This document shows, piece by piece, positions 1 to 37,474 of a stretch of 64,000 nucleotides of DNA. The position numbers and the translations under genes are program-made. Origin of the DNA: Gadus chalcogrammus (taxonomy: Eukaryota; Chordata; Actinopteri; Gadiformes; Gadidae); assembly GCF_026213295.1 (NCBI RefSeq), contig NC_079427.1:2983719-3047718 (forward strand). Direction: 5' to 3'. The notes beneath the pieces are model-generated. The model was not told where the DNA came from. It saw only the letters and a list, made by a program, of their open reading frames with translations, and made no database searches. Positions within the stretch are counted from its first letter, which is position 1. The number at the start of each line of letters is the position of its first letter.

Positions 1-19
1 TGGTGTGGGTGAGTTGTAA
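1..19 (+). CDS. 3' tip of the CARD exon of an upstream paralogue
   Basis: The first bases end in GAG TTG TAA and continue into sequence that matches, base for base with few changes, the stop and 3' UTR after the gene B CARD exon (37466 onward). A further FIIND/CARD gene copy therefore lies immediately upstream of this window, and only its last five or six codons are seen. The bases before GAG TTG differ from the Ala-rich tail of genes B and C, so this copy may have a different C-terminus. Confidence 0.7.
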
Positions 20-127
20 CTATGAACGTATTTTTTAAAGAAATTGTCACCACCGACTTTGTTTAGACAGGAGGTAATTGTTGAACACCTGTTAAGAATA
101 GGACCTCCTGCCTGTGCTAATACCTAC

Positions 128-158
<31 letters not shown>

Positions 159-159
159 T
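128..159. repeat. (CAGA)n microsatellite
   Basis: About eight uninterrupted CAGA units inside the 3' UTR of the upstream paralogue. Confidence 0.9.
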
Positions 160-964
160 ACTAGGTATGAGAAAGAAAATTCCAAACTCGAGTGATCGAA
201 TGAATTCCTCAAGGATCAATCAAGTACTCGTTTAATCAAATCTATTTTTAGAATGCAACGCATCTGCAGCAGGAATAGGCCTAATGATGAACGGCAATAT
301 TACCAACCAAACAATGCTTATTCTCAATTCTCAGTTATCAGAGTATCCACCATATATTTTTGCAAAAGTTCAAAACACATTTTCCTTACAAAAATAATAA
401 AACGGCAGCAAATGAACTAAAAAAATACTCATTGCCGTGATCTTCTCTCCACGGACGGGATTACAGCAGCGTCTTGCGGCGGTGAAAATAGCTGACACAT
501 TTGGTTGCTGCGGGTCTGCTTTCCTGAACTCACCATTGTGTTTCAGGAGTATATGTTGCCACATAGTACTTGCCGCATAGTACTCTGGTAGCTCAATTTC
601 ACTTGGCATATTTTACATTTCATCTTATGATCTATTTCTGTAAAATATTTCCATTCTGGGCTGCGCTCTAACCGCCATCTCTTAACTTTTTTAATTCTGG
701 CGTTGTGCACACGGCACGTGCCACAGAGAAATTTGATGCATTTAATTTGCTTTGTGCACACAACACGCGCCAGTGGCACCGCACAGAAAATGTATACATT
801 TGCTTCGGAAACTTTATTAGATTAAACTTCATTTTGTGTGTATATGCAAACTCGAGTTTGCCTGTCCACCAACCGAGTTGTACTCGAGTAATCGATTCCT
901 CACACCCATCCCTAATGCATACATATATAAAGTCTACCAAGCTTTTCCTCTCGGGTAGGCCTAC

Positions 965-1145
965 CTACTATATCCAGATATAGGAGGTTGGCAGGTTGGC
1001 TTGTAAACAGAAGGTCGCTAGTTCGACACCTAACCCTAACTGCTCCCGATGAGCTGATGGAACATTGCATGGTCAACTCCGCCGTGTGTATGAATGGTTG
1101 TGTGTCGCTTTGGATAAAAGCGTCTGCTAAATGCCTTAAATGTAA
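965..1145 (+). repeat. tRNA-derived SINE with teleost tail
   Basis: A box-B-like 'ggtcgctagttcgacacc' is followed by 'ccctaactgctccCgatgagc' and ends with the common fish SINE tail 'gtcgctttggataaaagc' plus 'gtctgctaaatg'. The same body and tail occur at 8128-8275. Confidence 0.75.
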
Positions 1146-1444
1146 AATTTGTAAACATATTCAAGTTATTTTTGTATGGTTGTGATCACAGACTTTGTAA
1201 AACATGTTGACATTATGCCACAGAAAGATTTTGTCTTTGCTTCGACATTTTTGATAATCCACAATGACTAAAATAAACTTTAATCATTTTCCCCAAGTGG
1301 CAGCTAGCATTGGGTCATATAATCTTTTTATGTACGGTATATAAATTATACATGTTAACATGGATATAACCAAACTCCCACTCTCAGGGTTTTGACCGTC
1401 ACATTATCCTGACCCAGGAAAGTTCAGACATCTGTTTGGGGGAA

Positions 1445-1450
1445 AATAAA
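1445..1450 (+). promoter_or_regulatory. Poly(A) signal AATAAA of the upstream paralogue
   Basis: AATAAA sits in the segment homologous to the one carrying AATAAA at 38792 downstream of gene B. Conservation of the motif in two 3' flanks supports real use. Confidence 0.5.
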
Positions 1451-1789
1451 AAAATTAAAATTGTGGAAAAGGCTGCTTTCTTGCATATTTTTAAACCTGT
1501 CTTAACAACATAATATCAATCAATACTTTTGATATAGTAAATATTATCACATTAATATATTCAGCAGCATTCTATGAATGATGGAATACATCAGCTATTG
1601 GGTGACCATTGACCCTTCAGTGGATTAACGTGTAACGTTATTCATGGTTTCACTCACGGCTCTAAAGATCTGAGTAGAAATGTGAGCTCAGGTGCTTTCA
1701 GAGTGAGTGGGGGCAGGTATTCCTTACAGTAAGTAGAGAGACTGAAGGTGAGCCAGACAGTAGCGTGTAAACGTACACCACATACCCAC

Positions 1790-2520
1790 AGCGGGCCCCC
1801 CGGTCCACGCCCGCCCCCGGCGCCTCGACCCAGCCGGACCTGCCGTGGCCGAGGCCCAGTTCAGGAGCACGGAGCGCCTGGCCACGTCCGTCGGTCAGAC
1901 AGCCCTTGGGCTTCTCCCCTGCCCGTGGTGCCCAGATCAGACAGGCTACCGGCCGTGTGGCGACTACCGCCGTCTCAACAGCTCCACCATCCCAGACCCG
2001 TGTCCAGTCCCTCATATCCAGGATCCTTTGTCCCGGCTGGTTGGACAGACGGTGCTCTCTAAGGCGGACCTCGTCCGGGGCTGTCACTGGTACTGGTTGG
2101 TCAACACGATATCCCTAAAACCGCAGTCATCCCAACGTTCAGGCTTCGAGGTCCTGCGTTGGCCCTTCAGTCTTAAAGCGCCGCACAAGCTTTCCAGAGT
2201 CTGATGGATTCCGTCTGAAGGACCTCCCCTTCCTTCTCGTCTACCCGCCCCACCCACGGATCCTTTTTGAACGCCTCAACCAGCACGGCCTCATTGTGCG
2301 GCCGGCCATGGGCCAGTTCGGCCGGTCGTCCGTCCACTTCCTGGGGCATCACACCAGCTGGGACGGAGCTGGGCCGCAGCCTTCCAAGGTGGCTGCGAGG
2401 GCAGATTTCTCTCAACCTCCACGACCAGGGATCTCCAGGAATCCCAGGGATGGTGAGCTCCTACACCGGTTGGTCCCTGGCGCCGCTGACCTCGGGTCAG
2501 CCCTGTAGAGGTAAAGGTCT
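1790..2520 (+). pseudogene. Ty3/gypsy retrotransposon pol (reverse transcriptase) remnant
   Basis: Reading across frames gives hallmark Ty3/gypsy RT blocks: PCGDYRRLN, then PVPHIQDPLSRL and LSKADLVRG, then after frame changes an FQSLMDSV-like block, an ILFERLNQHGLIV-like block and HFLGHH. The run is collinear with RT through the connection domain but is broken by several frameshifts and stops, and nothing of integrase is seen. It is a dead fragment in a GC-rich island that stands out from its AT-rich surroundings. Confidence 0.8.
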
Positions 2521-2563
2521 GCAGCTCAGGAGGCCCTGACCTGGTGGGAGGAGATCTACTAAT

Positions 2564-2751
2564 CAGTGATTTTAACACTTTGGAAACTTTTTGAAACGTG
2601 AGATTTCATTGCATGCATTAACATTGGTCTTCTGACAAGCTGTATATTGAAATACATCAATTTATTTTGAGCATCGACCTCAAACGTTCAGCTGTGGCGC
2701 TGAATGTTGTAAGAACTTTCGCAATACTGGTACTCACTAAACCCAGGGCTG
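2564..2751. repeat. 188-bp repeat, copy 1 (identical to 7105-7292)
   Basis: A 188-bp block beginning CAGTGATTTTAAC and ending CCCAGGGCTG is identical to a second copy 4.5 kb downstream in the same orientation. Flanks differ. The CAG...CTG ends suggest a hAT-type MITE, but I see no 8-bp target duplication. Confidence 0.85.
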
Positions 2752-2829
2752 GTCACGGCCTTCTCAGACACGAAAGAGGCCCTGGGTAACCTTTGTGGAA
2801 ACCGGTTTCCCACAAATCCCGTCATGGAA

Positions 2830-3160
2830 AAGATAGCCTACGTTTACCAGAAACGATGGTAGATAAGCAGAGTTTCTATTAAACTACCTTTGGACTTTAT
2901 AATAAATTTGACTCACCATATGTGCAAATTGGTCTCCAAGTATTGCGAAGCGTCAGTGTCCAGAGGTTAGTTATAGGACCTAGCATAGTGGTCGGTCTAT
3001 ACTGTGCTATTCTAATGGAAATTACTAAATGTGTACAGACTACAGATCCACTGTGTTCTGTAGACTCCTGGTGTGACTCCTGTAGTTCATGTTTATCTCC
3101 TCACTCCTCACTGTCTGTGATATCACGAGTTCACCCACTTTCACACGGCACAGTTTTGTA
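2830..3160 (+). other. Degenerate copy of the cluster 5' exon/promoter block
   Basis: The 'acgatgg' first-exon site around 2853 and the downstream 'tagtggtcggtctatactgt' region with 'gtctgtgat' and 'ttcacccactttc' are homologous to 16263-16500 and 40264-40530. Here the donor is damaged (GGTAAGC became AGATAAGC), so this copy probably cannot splice. Confidence 0.5.
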
Positions 3161-3389
3161 ACTTACCAACCCCACAACACTACACAGGGTGTTTTTTGTA
3201 CTTAATATTGATGGTCCTATTGAGATAATAATATATGAAATGTATATAGCGCTTAATGTGGTACTCTAAGACGCTTTACATATTGCCCTATCAAAACTAT
3301 GTAAGACAGAAAGACAGAGATGGTCTTCTATTGCTGGTTCCAGTAGTCCGTCTATAGAGAGTCAACCAGCGGTTTGCTTCGTTCCTTGC

Positions 3390-3570
3390 CAATAGGCTAG
3401 GTAGAACGAAGCACAACAATGTATCCTCTTTGAAGGTCTACCATACATGAAATGGATTCTTGCATATAAATATTTTATTGCAATAGTAGATAAATTGATA
3501 GACATTGTAATACATAAAAAAAGTGCATTCATAGCCAGGCCGAATAGGAGTTGATACACCTGAACGGTTC
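3390..3570 (-). repeat. Inverted duplicate of 61605-61770
   Basis: The reverse complement of this block ('ggtgtatcaactcc' ... 'ttcggcctggctat' ... 'aatttatctact') matches plus-strand sequence at 61605-61770. The two copies sit near opposite edges of the immune cluster in opposite orientation. No coding sequence is evident. Confidence 0.7.
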
Positions 3571-3759
3571 TATTGACTTCAATAAGTTGGTTAATGATTA
3601 ATAGATTAATTACTGCTTTGTGTTATCAAAATCCTTATCAGGGTAGAAATAAGCAATAACTCTGAGGTAGGCCTAACGAGAGACTATATAGGTTAGACCA
3701 CAGAGCCATTTTAAGGTTAAGCTGAGAAGATTGATATTGGTTCATAACGCATCCGAACG

Positions 3760-3800
3760 AAGTCACGTAGCCTACGTTTACTGGACACATGGAAAGGTAA
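3760..3800 (+). other. Possible additional Met-Glu first exon
   Basis: The context 'gtagcctacgtttactgg' then ATGGAAAG|GTAAGC resembles the repeated first-exon block of this cluster. This copy leaves phase 2 instead of the phase 1 needed by all cluster exons downstream, so I do not connect it to gene A. Confidence 0.3.
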
Positions 3801-4076
3801 GCGTTTGTCTTAAACTAACTTTTGGACTTTTAACATTTTTGTGTACACTATTACTTTACGATACGTTACAGGCCGAATGGGAGTTGATAAACCTGAGCTC
3901 ATGTAGTTTAATAATGCAAGCTGATGGTAGCTTGATGAATACGGGGTGCAGTTTGTAAACTTTTGCTGCTGAATACACAGATTTAGCTCGAGCTTTGCTT
4001 CATTTTTCTAACCCCTCCAAAAATACATTTCCATGTCACTTTTTTTTACATTTTAATTAAACATTTTATATGCATT

Positions 4077-5640
4077 CAGGTGCATCTCAATCAATTAGAA
4101 TATTGTCTAAAAGTTAATTTCAATTAAAAAAGTTAAACTCATATTATATAGATTCATTTCACCCAAAGTTAAATATTTCAAGCCTGTATTTGTATTAATC
4201 TTCATGATTATGGCTAACGGCTCATGAAAACCATGAATTCAGTGTCTCAGAAAATTACAGAGGTGTCAAAAGTTTCACATTCATTACTCAGGTAGAAGTA
4301 TACTCGGGTTTACAAATACTTCTGTACAAGTTGAAGCATCAACTCAAGCTTTTTACTCAAGTAAAAGTGCAAAAGTACTGGTTTCTAAACTACTTGAAGT
4401 ATAAAAGTAATGTAAGGGGAAAATGCCATTAAGGACAAAAGCTTTGGCCAAAGTGCAATACCTCAACTCCCCCCCAAAAATCGTTTTTCCAAAGAACATA
4501 TTGACTATAATATTATATTCAAATGCTTATGTTGAAAAATGCTGAATGCACCCGTTTCAGCCACATTTATAAATTTTATAAATTTAATAAAAACAGGCCC
4601 GCCCAGTTTCCCCACGGATAGACGGCTCGAGGTAGCGTGGCTCCAGACCATTCTACTTGCTGTAGTTTGGTCTGGCTTTGCGAGACTATACTACTCTATC
4701 TATTTTCGCGTAGGGTCTGACTTTTGACTCTATACTGCCGCCTCCATTTCCGGTGGTATTGCTCAGTTTCTCCCGGAGCACTCCGGATTCGTAAGCTCAG
4801 AGGCAACGGACCCATTGACGGACGAAACACCTCCAGGACCTGACGAAGCGGCCCGTATCCGTATTTACCGTAGGGTGTGAATGGGCCTTTAGCCTCAAAA
4901 TCTCATCGCTAAATAAGCTGGCTGTTCACAGAGCTGTATCCAAGCATATTCATAGAAAGTTGAGTGGTACTTGAAAGTGTGGTAGAAGAAGGTACACAAG
5001 CAACAAGGATAACCCCTAGCCTGAGGGGAAGGTCAGGCAAAAGTAGGAGCTTCAAAAGAAGTGGACTGAGGCAGAAGTCAGTGCCTCAAGAGCCACCACG
5101 CACAGACGTATCCATTACATGGGCTACTACAACAGTAGCATCCCTCTTGTCAAGTGAACCAGAGACAACGTCAGCAGCGTCTTACCAAGGCTAAGAGAAC
5201 TGGTCTCGATTTGTGAAGTTTCAACAGTCAGTGATGATTTGGAGACTTTTGGGACTTCAAGCTTCCTTCTGCTGACAAGGTTTATGGAGGTGCCGATTTC
5301 CTTTTCCAGCAGAACTTGGCACCTGCCCACGTGGCCAAAAGTGCCCATACATGGCTTAATGACCATAGGATTACTTGTGCTTGATGGCCAGCAAACTAGA
5401 ATAAAATAGAAAATGTATGGGGTATTGTCAAGATTATGATGAGAGACACGAGACCCAACCATGCAGACAAGCTGAAGGCCACTATCGAAGCACCCTGGGC
5501 TTCCATAACACATAACACATCTCATAACACACTCTATGCCACTCCGCATTGATGCATTAATTCATACAAAAGGAGCCCCAACCAAGTACTGAGTGCATAT
5601 ACAAGAACATTCTTTACAGAAAGCTGTCATTTTCGTATTG
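4077..5640 (+). pseudogene. Degenerate Tc1-like transposon with transposase remnant
   Basis: The left end (AGGTGCATCTCAAT followed by TTAGAATAT) is the familiar end of an abundant teleost Tc1-like element. From about 4985 the helix-turn-helix region is recognisable (GTQATRITPSLRG), then the DDE part in other frames: FLFQQNLAPAHVAKSAHTWL, WPAN, ENVWGIVK and MRDTRPNHADKL. A large internal deletion removes much of the middle, and several frameshifts kill the frame. The end 'gccccaaccaagtactgag' 'tgcatatac' is typical of the family. An unrelated short repeat interrupts it at 4262-4440. Confidence 0.8.
4262..4440. repeat. Short MITE-like repeat
   Basis: The block contains 'actcaagtaaaagtgcaaaa' and its near-inverse 'acttgaagtataaaagtaa', a pattern of dispersed non-autonomous elements in fish. 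It is nested in the Tc1 remnant. Confidence 0.45.
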
Positions 5641-6223
5641 TATTAAGGGGAAGACTAGCTCCCTCCAGTGAACAGTCATGGACGCAAGTCGTTCTTGCTT
5701 ACGGGCATTTATTAGCGGAGTCTTATCTTCCTCGATGCCATCAAACATGCCGTGAGAACTAAATAAAAGCATAGAAATCCTACATGAGTTACATAAATAA
5801 GAATATTATCACAGAGAACACCACATGATAATTACACATTAAATGAACTATGCAAACCTCATTGGCCGCGTAAACTCCAGGGAGAGAAACAGGTAACACG
5901 GAGGCAACTTCTCTCCTGTGTGTCTCTCTGTGAACTAACAAATGTAGTGAGTTACCACTTATCTCAACGAGCGGCAATTGGCTCGGCATGCGCTGCATGC
6001 TCCGATGCTGGTGCTACAGCAATAAATGTCTGCACCTCAGAACAATAGTTCCGCTATACATTACATGAACAGGTAAGCTTGTAAACATGTTTCTGCTGGC
6101 AGCTACAAAGAGACTAATCAGGGAATGAGTTGCAGGTGGGAAGATAAACGCACAGCTGAGGGGAATGTGGTGACTGCAGGCTGGCGATGTGAAGTGAGGG
6201 GAAAAGTCTAAGCACATCTAGTG
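5641..6223. other. Intergenic, no gene seen
   Basis: Only short shadow frames. The left part includes the decayed 3' end of the Tc1 element. No splice-compatible exon of the cluster was found. Confidence 0.5.
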
Positions 6224-6712
6224 CAGTGTTTCCCAAACTTTCTTTCTGGGGTCTCCATTTTTTTTTAAATTACAACCATCACGATCCAACAAATTTGTGC
6301 ATAAATGATCATTCCTGAATGTTTTTACTGCCAATTCCGCAACCCATCATATATGAAGTTAAACCAGCCATTTCAAAGAGATGAATCACAACTTTGTTTT
6401 ATGCACTTGTTATTGAAAACATAATACACGTATTAAATACTTTATAAATGAGACCAAATAAATGCTTTTAGGCGGAGTTAACATCAACTTGTTTTGGCTA
6501 TCTCATTATTTTTATTTCCTCTCATCAGTAAAACAAACACAATGTACCTCAGCCTTTCAACTAGATTCAATGTTATAAGTAAAATTATCAGACCAATACA
6601 AACATTCAGTACTATCAAAAACATGCTTATTGTTGAAATGTAAAATGCTAATGTGTAAAGAAATTGGTGACCGAATTTATGTGAGTCGCGACCCATTCTT
6701 TGGGAAAGACTG
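6224..6712. mobile_element. hAT-like MITE with 8-bp target duplication
   Basis: The element starts CAGTGTTTCCCAAACTT and ends with the inverse TTTGGGAAAGACTG, and it is flanked on both sides by the direct repeat ATCTAGTG (6216-6223 and 6713-6720). Eight-bp duplications with CAGTG ends fit hAT. At 489 bp it has no transposase. Confidence 0.85.
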
Positions 6713-6720
6713 ATCTAGTG

Positions 6721-7104
6721 GACAAGGAGAGATCAAACACCTAACAATATGAAGACAAAGACAGACCATGACACACTTCGGAAATTCAGCTTGATTATTT
6801 GGGCTACTTTGAGCAAACGCTGAAACAATTCAGTTTAGCAGAAGTAAACTGAGGAAGTCTCTGGATTTGTCTTTCAGGAATATCAAAATACATTGAACAC
6901 ACACCAGTTAAATAGTATATCACAATAACATAATATGACCTAATACTATGAATACATAATTACTGCTATTACAGCCTATGTTAAGTCAGTTTAACCTGTA
7001 TAATATACCGTCTATGTGCGTTAAACCCACACTGGAGCTCCACTGACCACGCAGTTCTTTACCTGCTTTTTTTACTGTTGTAGACAGTAGGATACAGTAC
7101 TAAC
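6721..7104. other. Relic of the gene A upstream region
   Basis: Around 6795-6880 the sequence ('tttagcagaagtaaactgag' 'gaagt' then 'ttgtctttcagga') is a diverged copy of the region directly before the first recognised gene A exon (about 9300-9437). The putative exon after 'ctttcag' runs into a stop within about 40 bases, so it is a relic. Confidence 0.5.
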
Positions 7105-7292
7105 CAGTGATTTTAACACTTTGGAAACTTTTTGAAACGTGAGATTTCATTGCATGCATTAACATTGGTCTTCTGACAAGCTGTATATTGAAATACATCA
7201 ATTTATTTTGAGCATCGACCTCAAACGTTCAGCTGTGGCGCTGAATGTTGTAAGAACTTTCGCAATACTGGTACTCACTAAACCCAGGGCTG
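7105..7292. repeat. 188-bp repeat, copy 2
   Basis: Identical over 188 bp to 2564-2751. Confidence 0.85.
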
Positions 7293-8127
7293 TTCTTGAT
7301 GTTTTGTGAATGTTTCTAATTATGAATATAGTTTTAATTTTTGAGATCATGTTTTCAAATTCATAGACAATTTAATTTAGATAGCACACTTCTAACAGGC
7401 CCTTCAGAGTGCTTTACATAGGAATAGTCTGCAATAAGGCTGCACTATGTACGTTTTTATGCTATTATCCCTGGGTCTACACAAAAAATAGAGCGCAAGG
7501 ACCTACTGAGCCGCTCTGATCTCCACCGGCTGCAGCAGAGACTGGAACGAGTCTGTCCGCTACATATCCTGCAGTTTAAGGCACAAGGTGAACAAACTCC
7601 CCATTTGAAAGTTTTTAGAACTGCGAAAATGGATTTTCCTTAGAGAAACGCAGCTAGTGCATCCTCTAGTTTTTCTGGTGTAATAGTTGTTATTGAGTCT
7701 AATTCTGCAGTAGACTGGGGAGGGCATGGATGGGTTTATCCTAGATGTTAACGATTCCACTCGTTGTTTCGAGAGACGACGAATGTGTTTACAGCAGCGG
7801 CTGAATCTAATAAAATAATCATAATCTATGACTCAGTACAAGATTTGCCTGCTTAGGTCATCTACGACACAGACAGTCCCCACAGTCCATTCCATTGTCA
7901 TTTCCTTAGAGGTCCAGGCTGATCCGTGTAACGAAACCGAATGGGATGTCCCGTTATCATGATGGCTAGGATGGCTAGCTAGTCATGGGTCCAATGCAGA
8001 GATCTAATTGAATAAGAATAACTTAATACCAAAAACAATTTTTATTATCTTATTTTTATCCTGTTATGTTCTTTACAGAGAATGAGAAATATATGCACAC
8101 AGTGTGTTTCAGTGGAGGTCACGATTC
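7293..8127. other. Intergenic, no gene seen
   Basis: AT-rich sequence with a fragment of a dispersed repeat near 7380-7425 ('cagagtgctttacatagg'). No exon of the cluster and no long frame. Confidence 0.5.
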
Positions 8128-8275
8128 CGTTAGAGGGGTCGGTTTAGCTCAGGGACACCTGAGCAAGACAACCCTAACTGCTCCTGACGAGCTGGCTGTC
8201 TCCGTCGGTGTGTCAATGTGTGTATTAACCGATGTAAGTCGCTTTGGATAAACGCGTCTGCTAAATGCCCTAATT
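8128..8275 (+). repeat. tRNA-derived SINE
   Basis: It has a box-A-like 'ggtttagctcaggg', then 'ccctaactgctcctgacgag' and the tail 'gtcgctttggataaacgc' 'gtctgctaaatg'. It is the same family as 965-1145 but keeps more of the tRNA head. Confidence 0.75.
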
Positions 8276-9437
8276 GTAGTTGTAATTGTAGAACCTTGGC
8301 CTCCACTGAAACTGTGTCTGCTCCACAACTTCCTCAAGTAGGCCTACTTCTTATGATTACACAACATAACAATCAGACTTTGACCTCCGTGTATTATGTT
8401 TTATGACGCATCATCTGACGTGGCATTACGTTTTCAGGAACACAACTCGGCAGTTCCCATGAGGGGTCAAACGAGTGGCCTCATCAACAACTCTGACGTC
8501 AGCCTTTCCCATGGAAAACACAAGAATCTAGAGGGGACATGCATTGATAAAGGTAGACCTATGCTATACTAATACCATGCTAATGTTAATTGTGACAGCT
8601 AGTTTTCATTTGGTTTTAGTCATAGTCTTTTGACTTAAATGCAATTTAGTTTTTGTCGTATTTTAGTCATCTGAATTGTTTTAGTTTTAGTCTAGTATTT
8701 GTAGACTAAATATTATTTTGATTTTAGTCGACTAAAATCTTACGGGTTAAAGTGTAAAGCATTAATTAAACGTTTGTCTAGAATTTCCAAACTCATATAC
8801 TCCTAGAGGAAACATATATTAACCTGGTATTATGGAATGGTATTAAGGTTTGAACCTGCAATATACAAACAGACTTAACTGTTAATGAAACGTCGTAATT
8901 TATCTTAAAATCAAATACAAATATAACCAAGTCCCATATAAATAAATAACACGGTCCTGCTTTTTCATTGCAGACTACAAAAAACACGGCAGACGCGTCA
9001 CTCCAGGCGCATGTGTAGGGGCGCGAGTTTGCGCGGGGGAAAAATTAGCTTTAAGCCGGGTGCAAAGTTCTAGCAATGATATATGTGTCGGTGTAGAAAG
9101 TCAATTGCACTGGGTGCAAGAAAGGGCCCAAATTCTTCAGGAGCAAATCACTTTGCTAAATAACACGTACAATTATTTCAATATATACGGACATTATGCA
9201 TGATGTTGATGTTGTGGTATATATTTAAATTGTACCTAATGTAGGCTGACATGAAAACCGTCGAAATTTAGGACACGTAGAGAACTCGCTTGGCCGTTGT
9301 GGCTCTTTGATCAAACACTAAAACAGTTTGGTTTAGCAGTAGTAAACTGAGGAAGTACATTCTTTTTTTTCTGTATTTATTAGAAAGTAGAAAAAATTAT
9401 TAATTCCATTTGCAAATTCTCTTGATTTGTCTTTCAG
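8276..9437. other. Upstream region of gene A
   Basis: No confident coding exon. Around 8590-8740 there is repetitive 'ttttagtc' sequence ending in 'ttttagtcgactaaaatc', typical of a dispersed fish MITE. The promoter and first exon of gene A were not identified here. Confidence 0.4.
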
Positions 9438-14150
<4,713 letters not shown>

Positions 14151-14318
14151 GCAAATGCGTAACAGTGTGTTTTATTTTTCTTTGGCTCAAAAACAAAGAA
14201 GCAGTAGCCTGACTGCTATGTTCAAGGCAGTATGTTTTTTATGTTCATCGTTTAATTGCACTATAAGCTTTTATTTTGTTTCGTCCTGTTTTGATCAGTA
14301 TATGCCAATGTTGTTATC

Positions 14319-14324
14319 AATAAA
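14319..14324 (+). promoter_or_regulatory. Poly(A) signal AATAAA of gene A
   Basis: AATAAA followed by an A run, about 170 bp after the gene A stop. Confidence 0.6.
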
Positions 14325-14670
14325 AAAACATTTTCACAAGGCAAGCCGATGCACTTCTCCATGGTGATAAGAGCATTAAAATGAGAACAATTAATGGGAC
14401 GAAGAAATCAAGGGATATTTAGCATAGAAAAAAGAATTGCGACTAATCATAAGTTAACTATGACAATAATGTGATTAATCACGATTAAATATTTTAATCG
14501 CTTGACAGCACTAAAGCTGTTGGGTCAACAATGAAAATTCAGTAGATTCATGTGTAATGTTATTCATGGCACCTGAAAAAATAGGTGTATGATGTCAGAA
14601 CATTTGAATAAACATAGTATATATGCGCTTCGAAATTCCTCCTGCTATTGACGCTATTCATTTATATGAC

Positions 14671-14766
14671 GCCATAAAAGAACAAATTAGCTAAGCATCG
14701 AACGACCCTCATTATTTATGTATAATGAGGATTGTTCAATGCTTAGCTCATTTGTTCTTTTGTGAC
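14671..14766. repeat. Long near-perfect hairpin
   Basis: Arms of about 45 nt (left includes AACAAATTAGCTAAGCATCG, right is its near-perfect inverse ending GTTCTTTT) flank a six-base loop TTATGT. It could be a small MITE or a miRNA-like precursor. There are only about five mismatches. Confidence 0.8.
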
Positions 14767-14769
14767 ATA

Positions 14770-15925
14770 AGTAAGTAACAAAGGCTGTAAGTAAAATGAC
14801 TATTTATATAATTATGATTCTTGTTATGGCCTAGTTGTGGTATTCTGTAGGTCAGTAGTCTTTAGTGTGTGACAGTGGAACGACTCTGAAATTAAGGCCC
14901 TTAATTGTCTTCAAATGTTGATGGGATGTTGACGGCGAAGGGAACGGCTTTATTTGAAATAATATGGACATTTGACACGTGTTATTATTTGATGTGTAAG
15001 GTTTACAAAATTGGGCATATTTATGTATCATCCGATTATTTTAATTGTATTGCAAAATGTATTAGGCCTTTAACTATTATGAAATTAGGCAAGATATTTC
15101 TTAATTGCAAAGAACATTGATCTGGCATTATAGGCCTATGTGTATCATCATTTCTTTTTTAAATTGTTATTTTAAACTCCACATTTAGGTGGCGACAGGG
15201 ATACATGCATTATGCCTATAAAAAGGTATGAAAAGTTTCTTGACCACGGATGGAATGCGCGTCATCTTTCTGCGGGACCTCGATCCTCTGTCGGGAAGAT
15301 CTCTAGCTCCACCTGGTGGCAGTTTCCTCCCCTAGGGAGCATTGACCAGTCAAGTCAATTTTTGTTAATTATTGTTCCCTGGTCGACAGGTGCGCGTTTG
15401 TCCTGGCTGTAGCGTAGGTCATCATCAGAAGGCTCAAACGAAGCATTGTTTTCAAGCTGGGAACAAAGGCTTAGGTCGGGAGAATATCATAGTTTCCAGA
15501 TACTCATTGTGTATTGGTAGACTGTATTATGAGACTAACTGGTAGGCTACTGGTGGGAGGTGAACCACTGCAGCTGGAAGGTGAAGGACAAGGCGGATGA
15601 TACGTTTAGGGGGTTTCATTTTTTCTTTGCCACGACATACAAAAATAGATGGCAATCAACTACTGAAATATTTTCTAAATAACGCACATCTTGCGGCAGC
15701 CCAACGGTCTAACGAGCAGTTGAATAACCATAGACCTCTGAAAAATAAGTCCCGCCTCCGAGGCTCCTGGTTCCATCTGTCAAATGTCTATGGGAAATAA
15801 ATAACATGGCGTTTTTGAATGACCGTACATAACAAACTCTTTAGGTGGCGAAAAAGTAAAACCTGCGTCACGAACCCTGCGTTGAACTAGGCATAGGCCT
15901 ACACACTTTATCCATCTAGTTTCGA
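14770..15925. other. Intergenic between genes A and B
   Basis: I see no exon of the cluster and no transposon with clear ends here. Short frames are not supported by splice context. Confidence 0.45.
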
Positions 15926-16262
15926 CTGGGTTTTTGGTTTGTCGGTCCGGTTAAAGTAGTAAACGACTATTAGGCCTTGGATACTTTAGTGCTTTTAAAT
16001 GTCCTCGCGAATTAAATCGTGTCTCGTGATAAGTTTATGAATACGAAATGATGGCCTTTAAACAAAACGTCTTTGAGATATTTGAAAGGAATTTCCCCGT
16101 CCGAAACCAACCTGGTGCGTCAGGTGTGCACGATACACGTCAAGGTAAAGACATGAATCGAAACCAAAAAATAAAGGAGGTATTCTCTGAAATCGAAAGC
16201 AGATTCATGTTTGTCGATATTGTATCTTAAGGAAGCCACATAGCCCGTGCTGACCGCAAACG

Positions 16263-37474
<21,212 letters not shown>

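Larger units (their letters stand above)
20..1620 (+). other. 3' UTR and downstream flank of the upstream paralogue
   Basis: This stretch is collinear with 37475-38960 downstream of gene B, including the CACCGACTTTG-type start and the 'gttcagac(a/g)tctgtttgggg' segment just before an AATAAA. It is interrupted by a (CAGA)n run, by unrelated sequence around 240-960 and by a SINE. I see no other gene in it. Confidence 0.6.

Noticed and set aside
1790..2520. Possible endogenous virus
   Set aside because: Only RT-region blocks of a Ty3/gypsy retrotransposon are present; no envelope or LTR found with it.
3731..3958. ATGGAAAG at 3789 as the first exon of gene A
   Set aside because: It leaves phase 2, but the first recognised gene A exon needs phase 1, and no bridging exon was seen.
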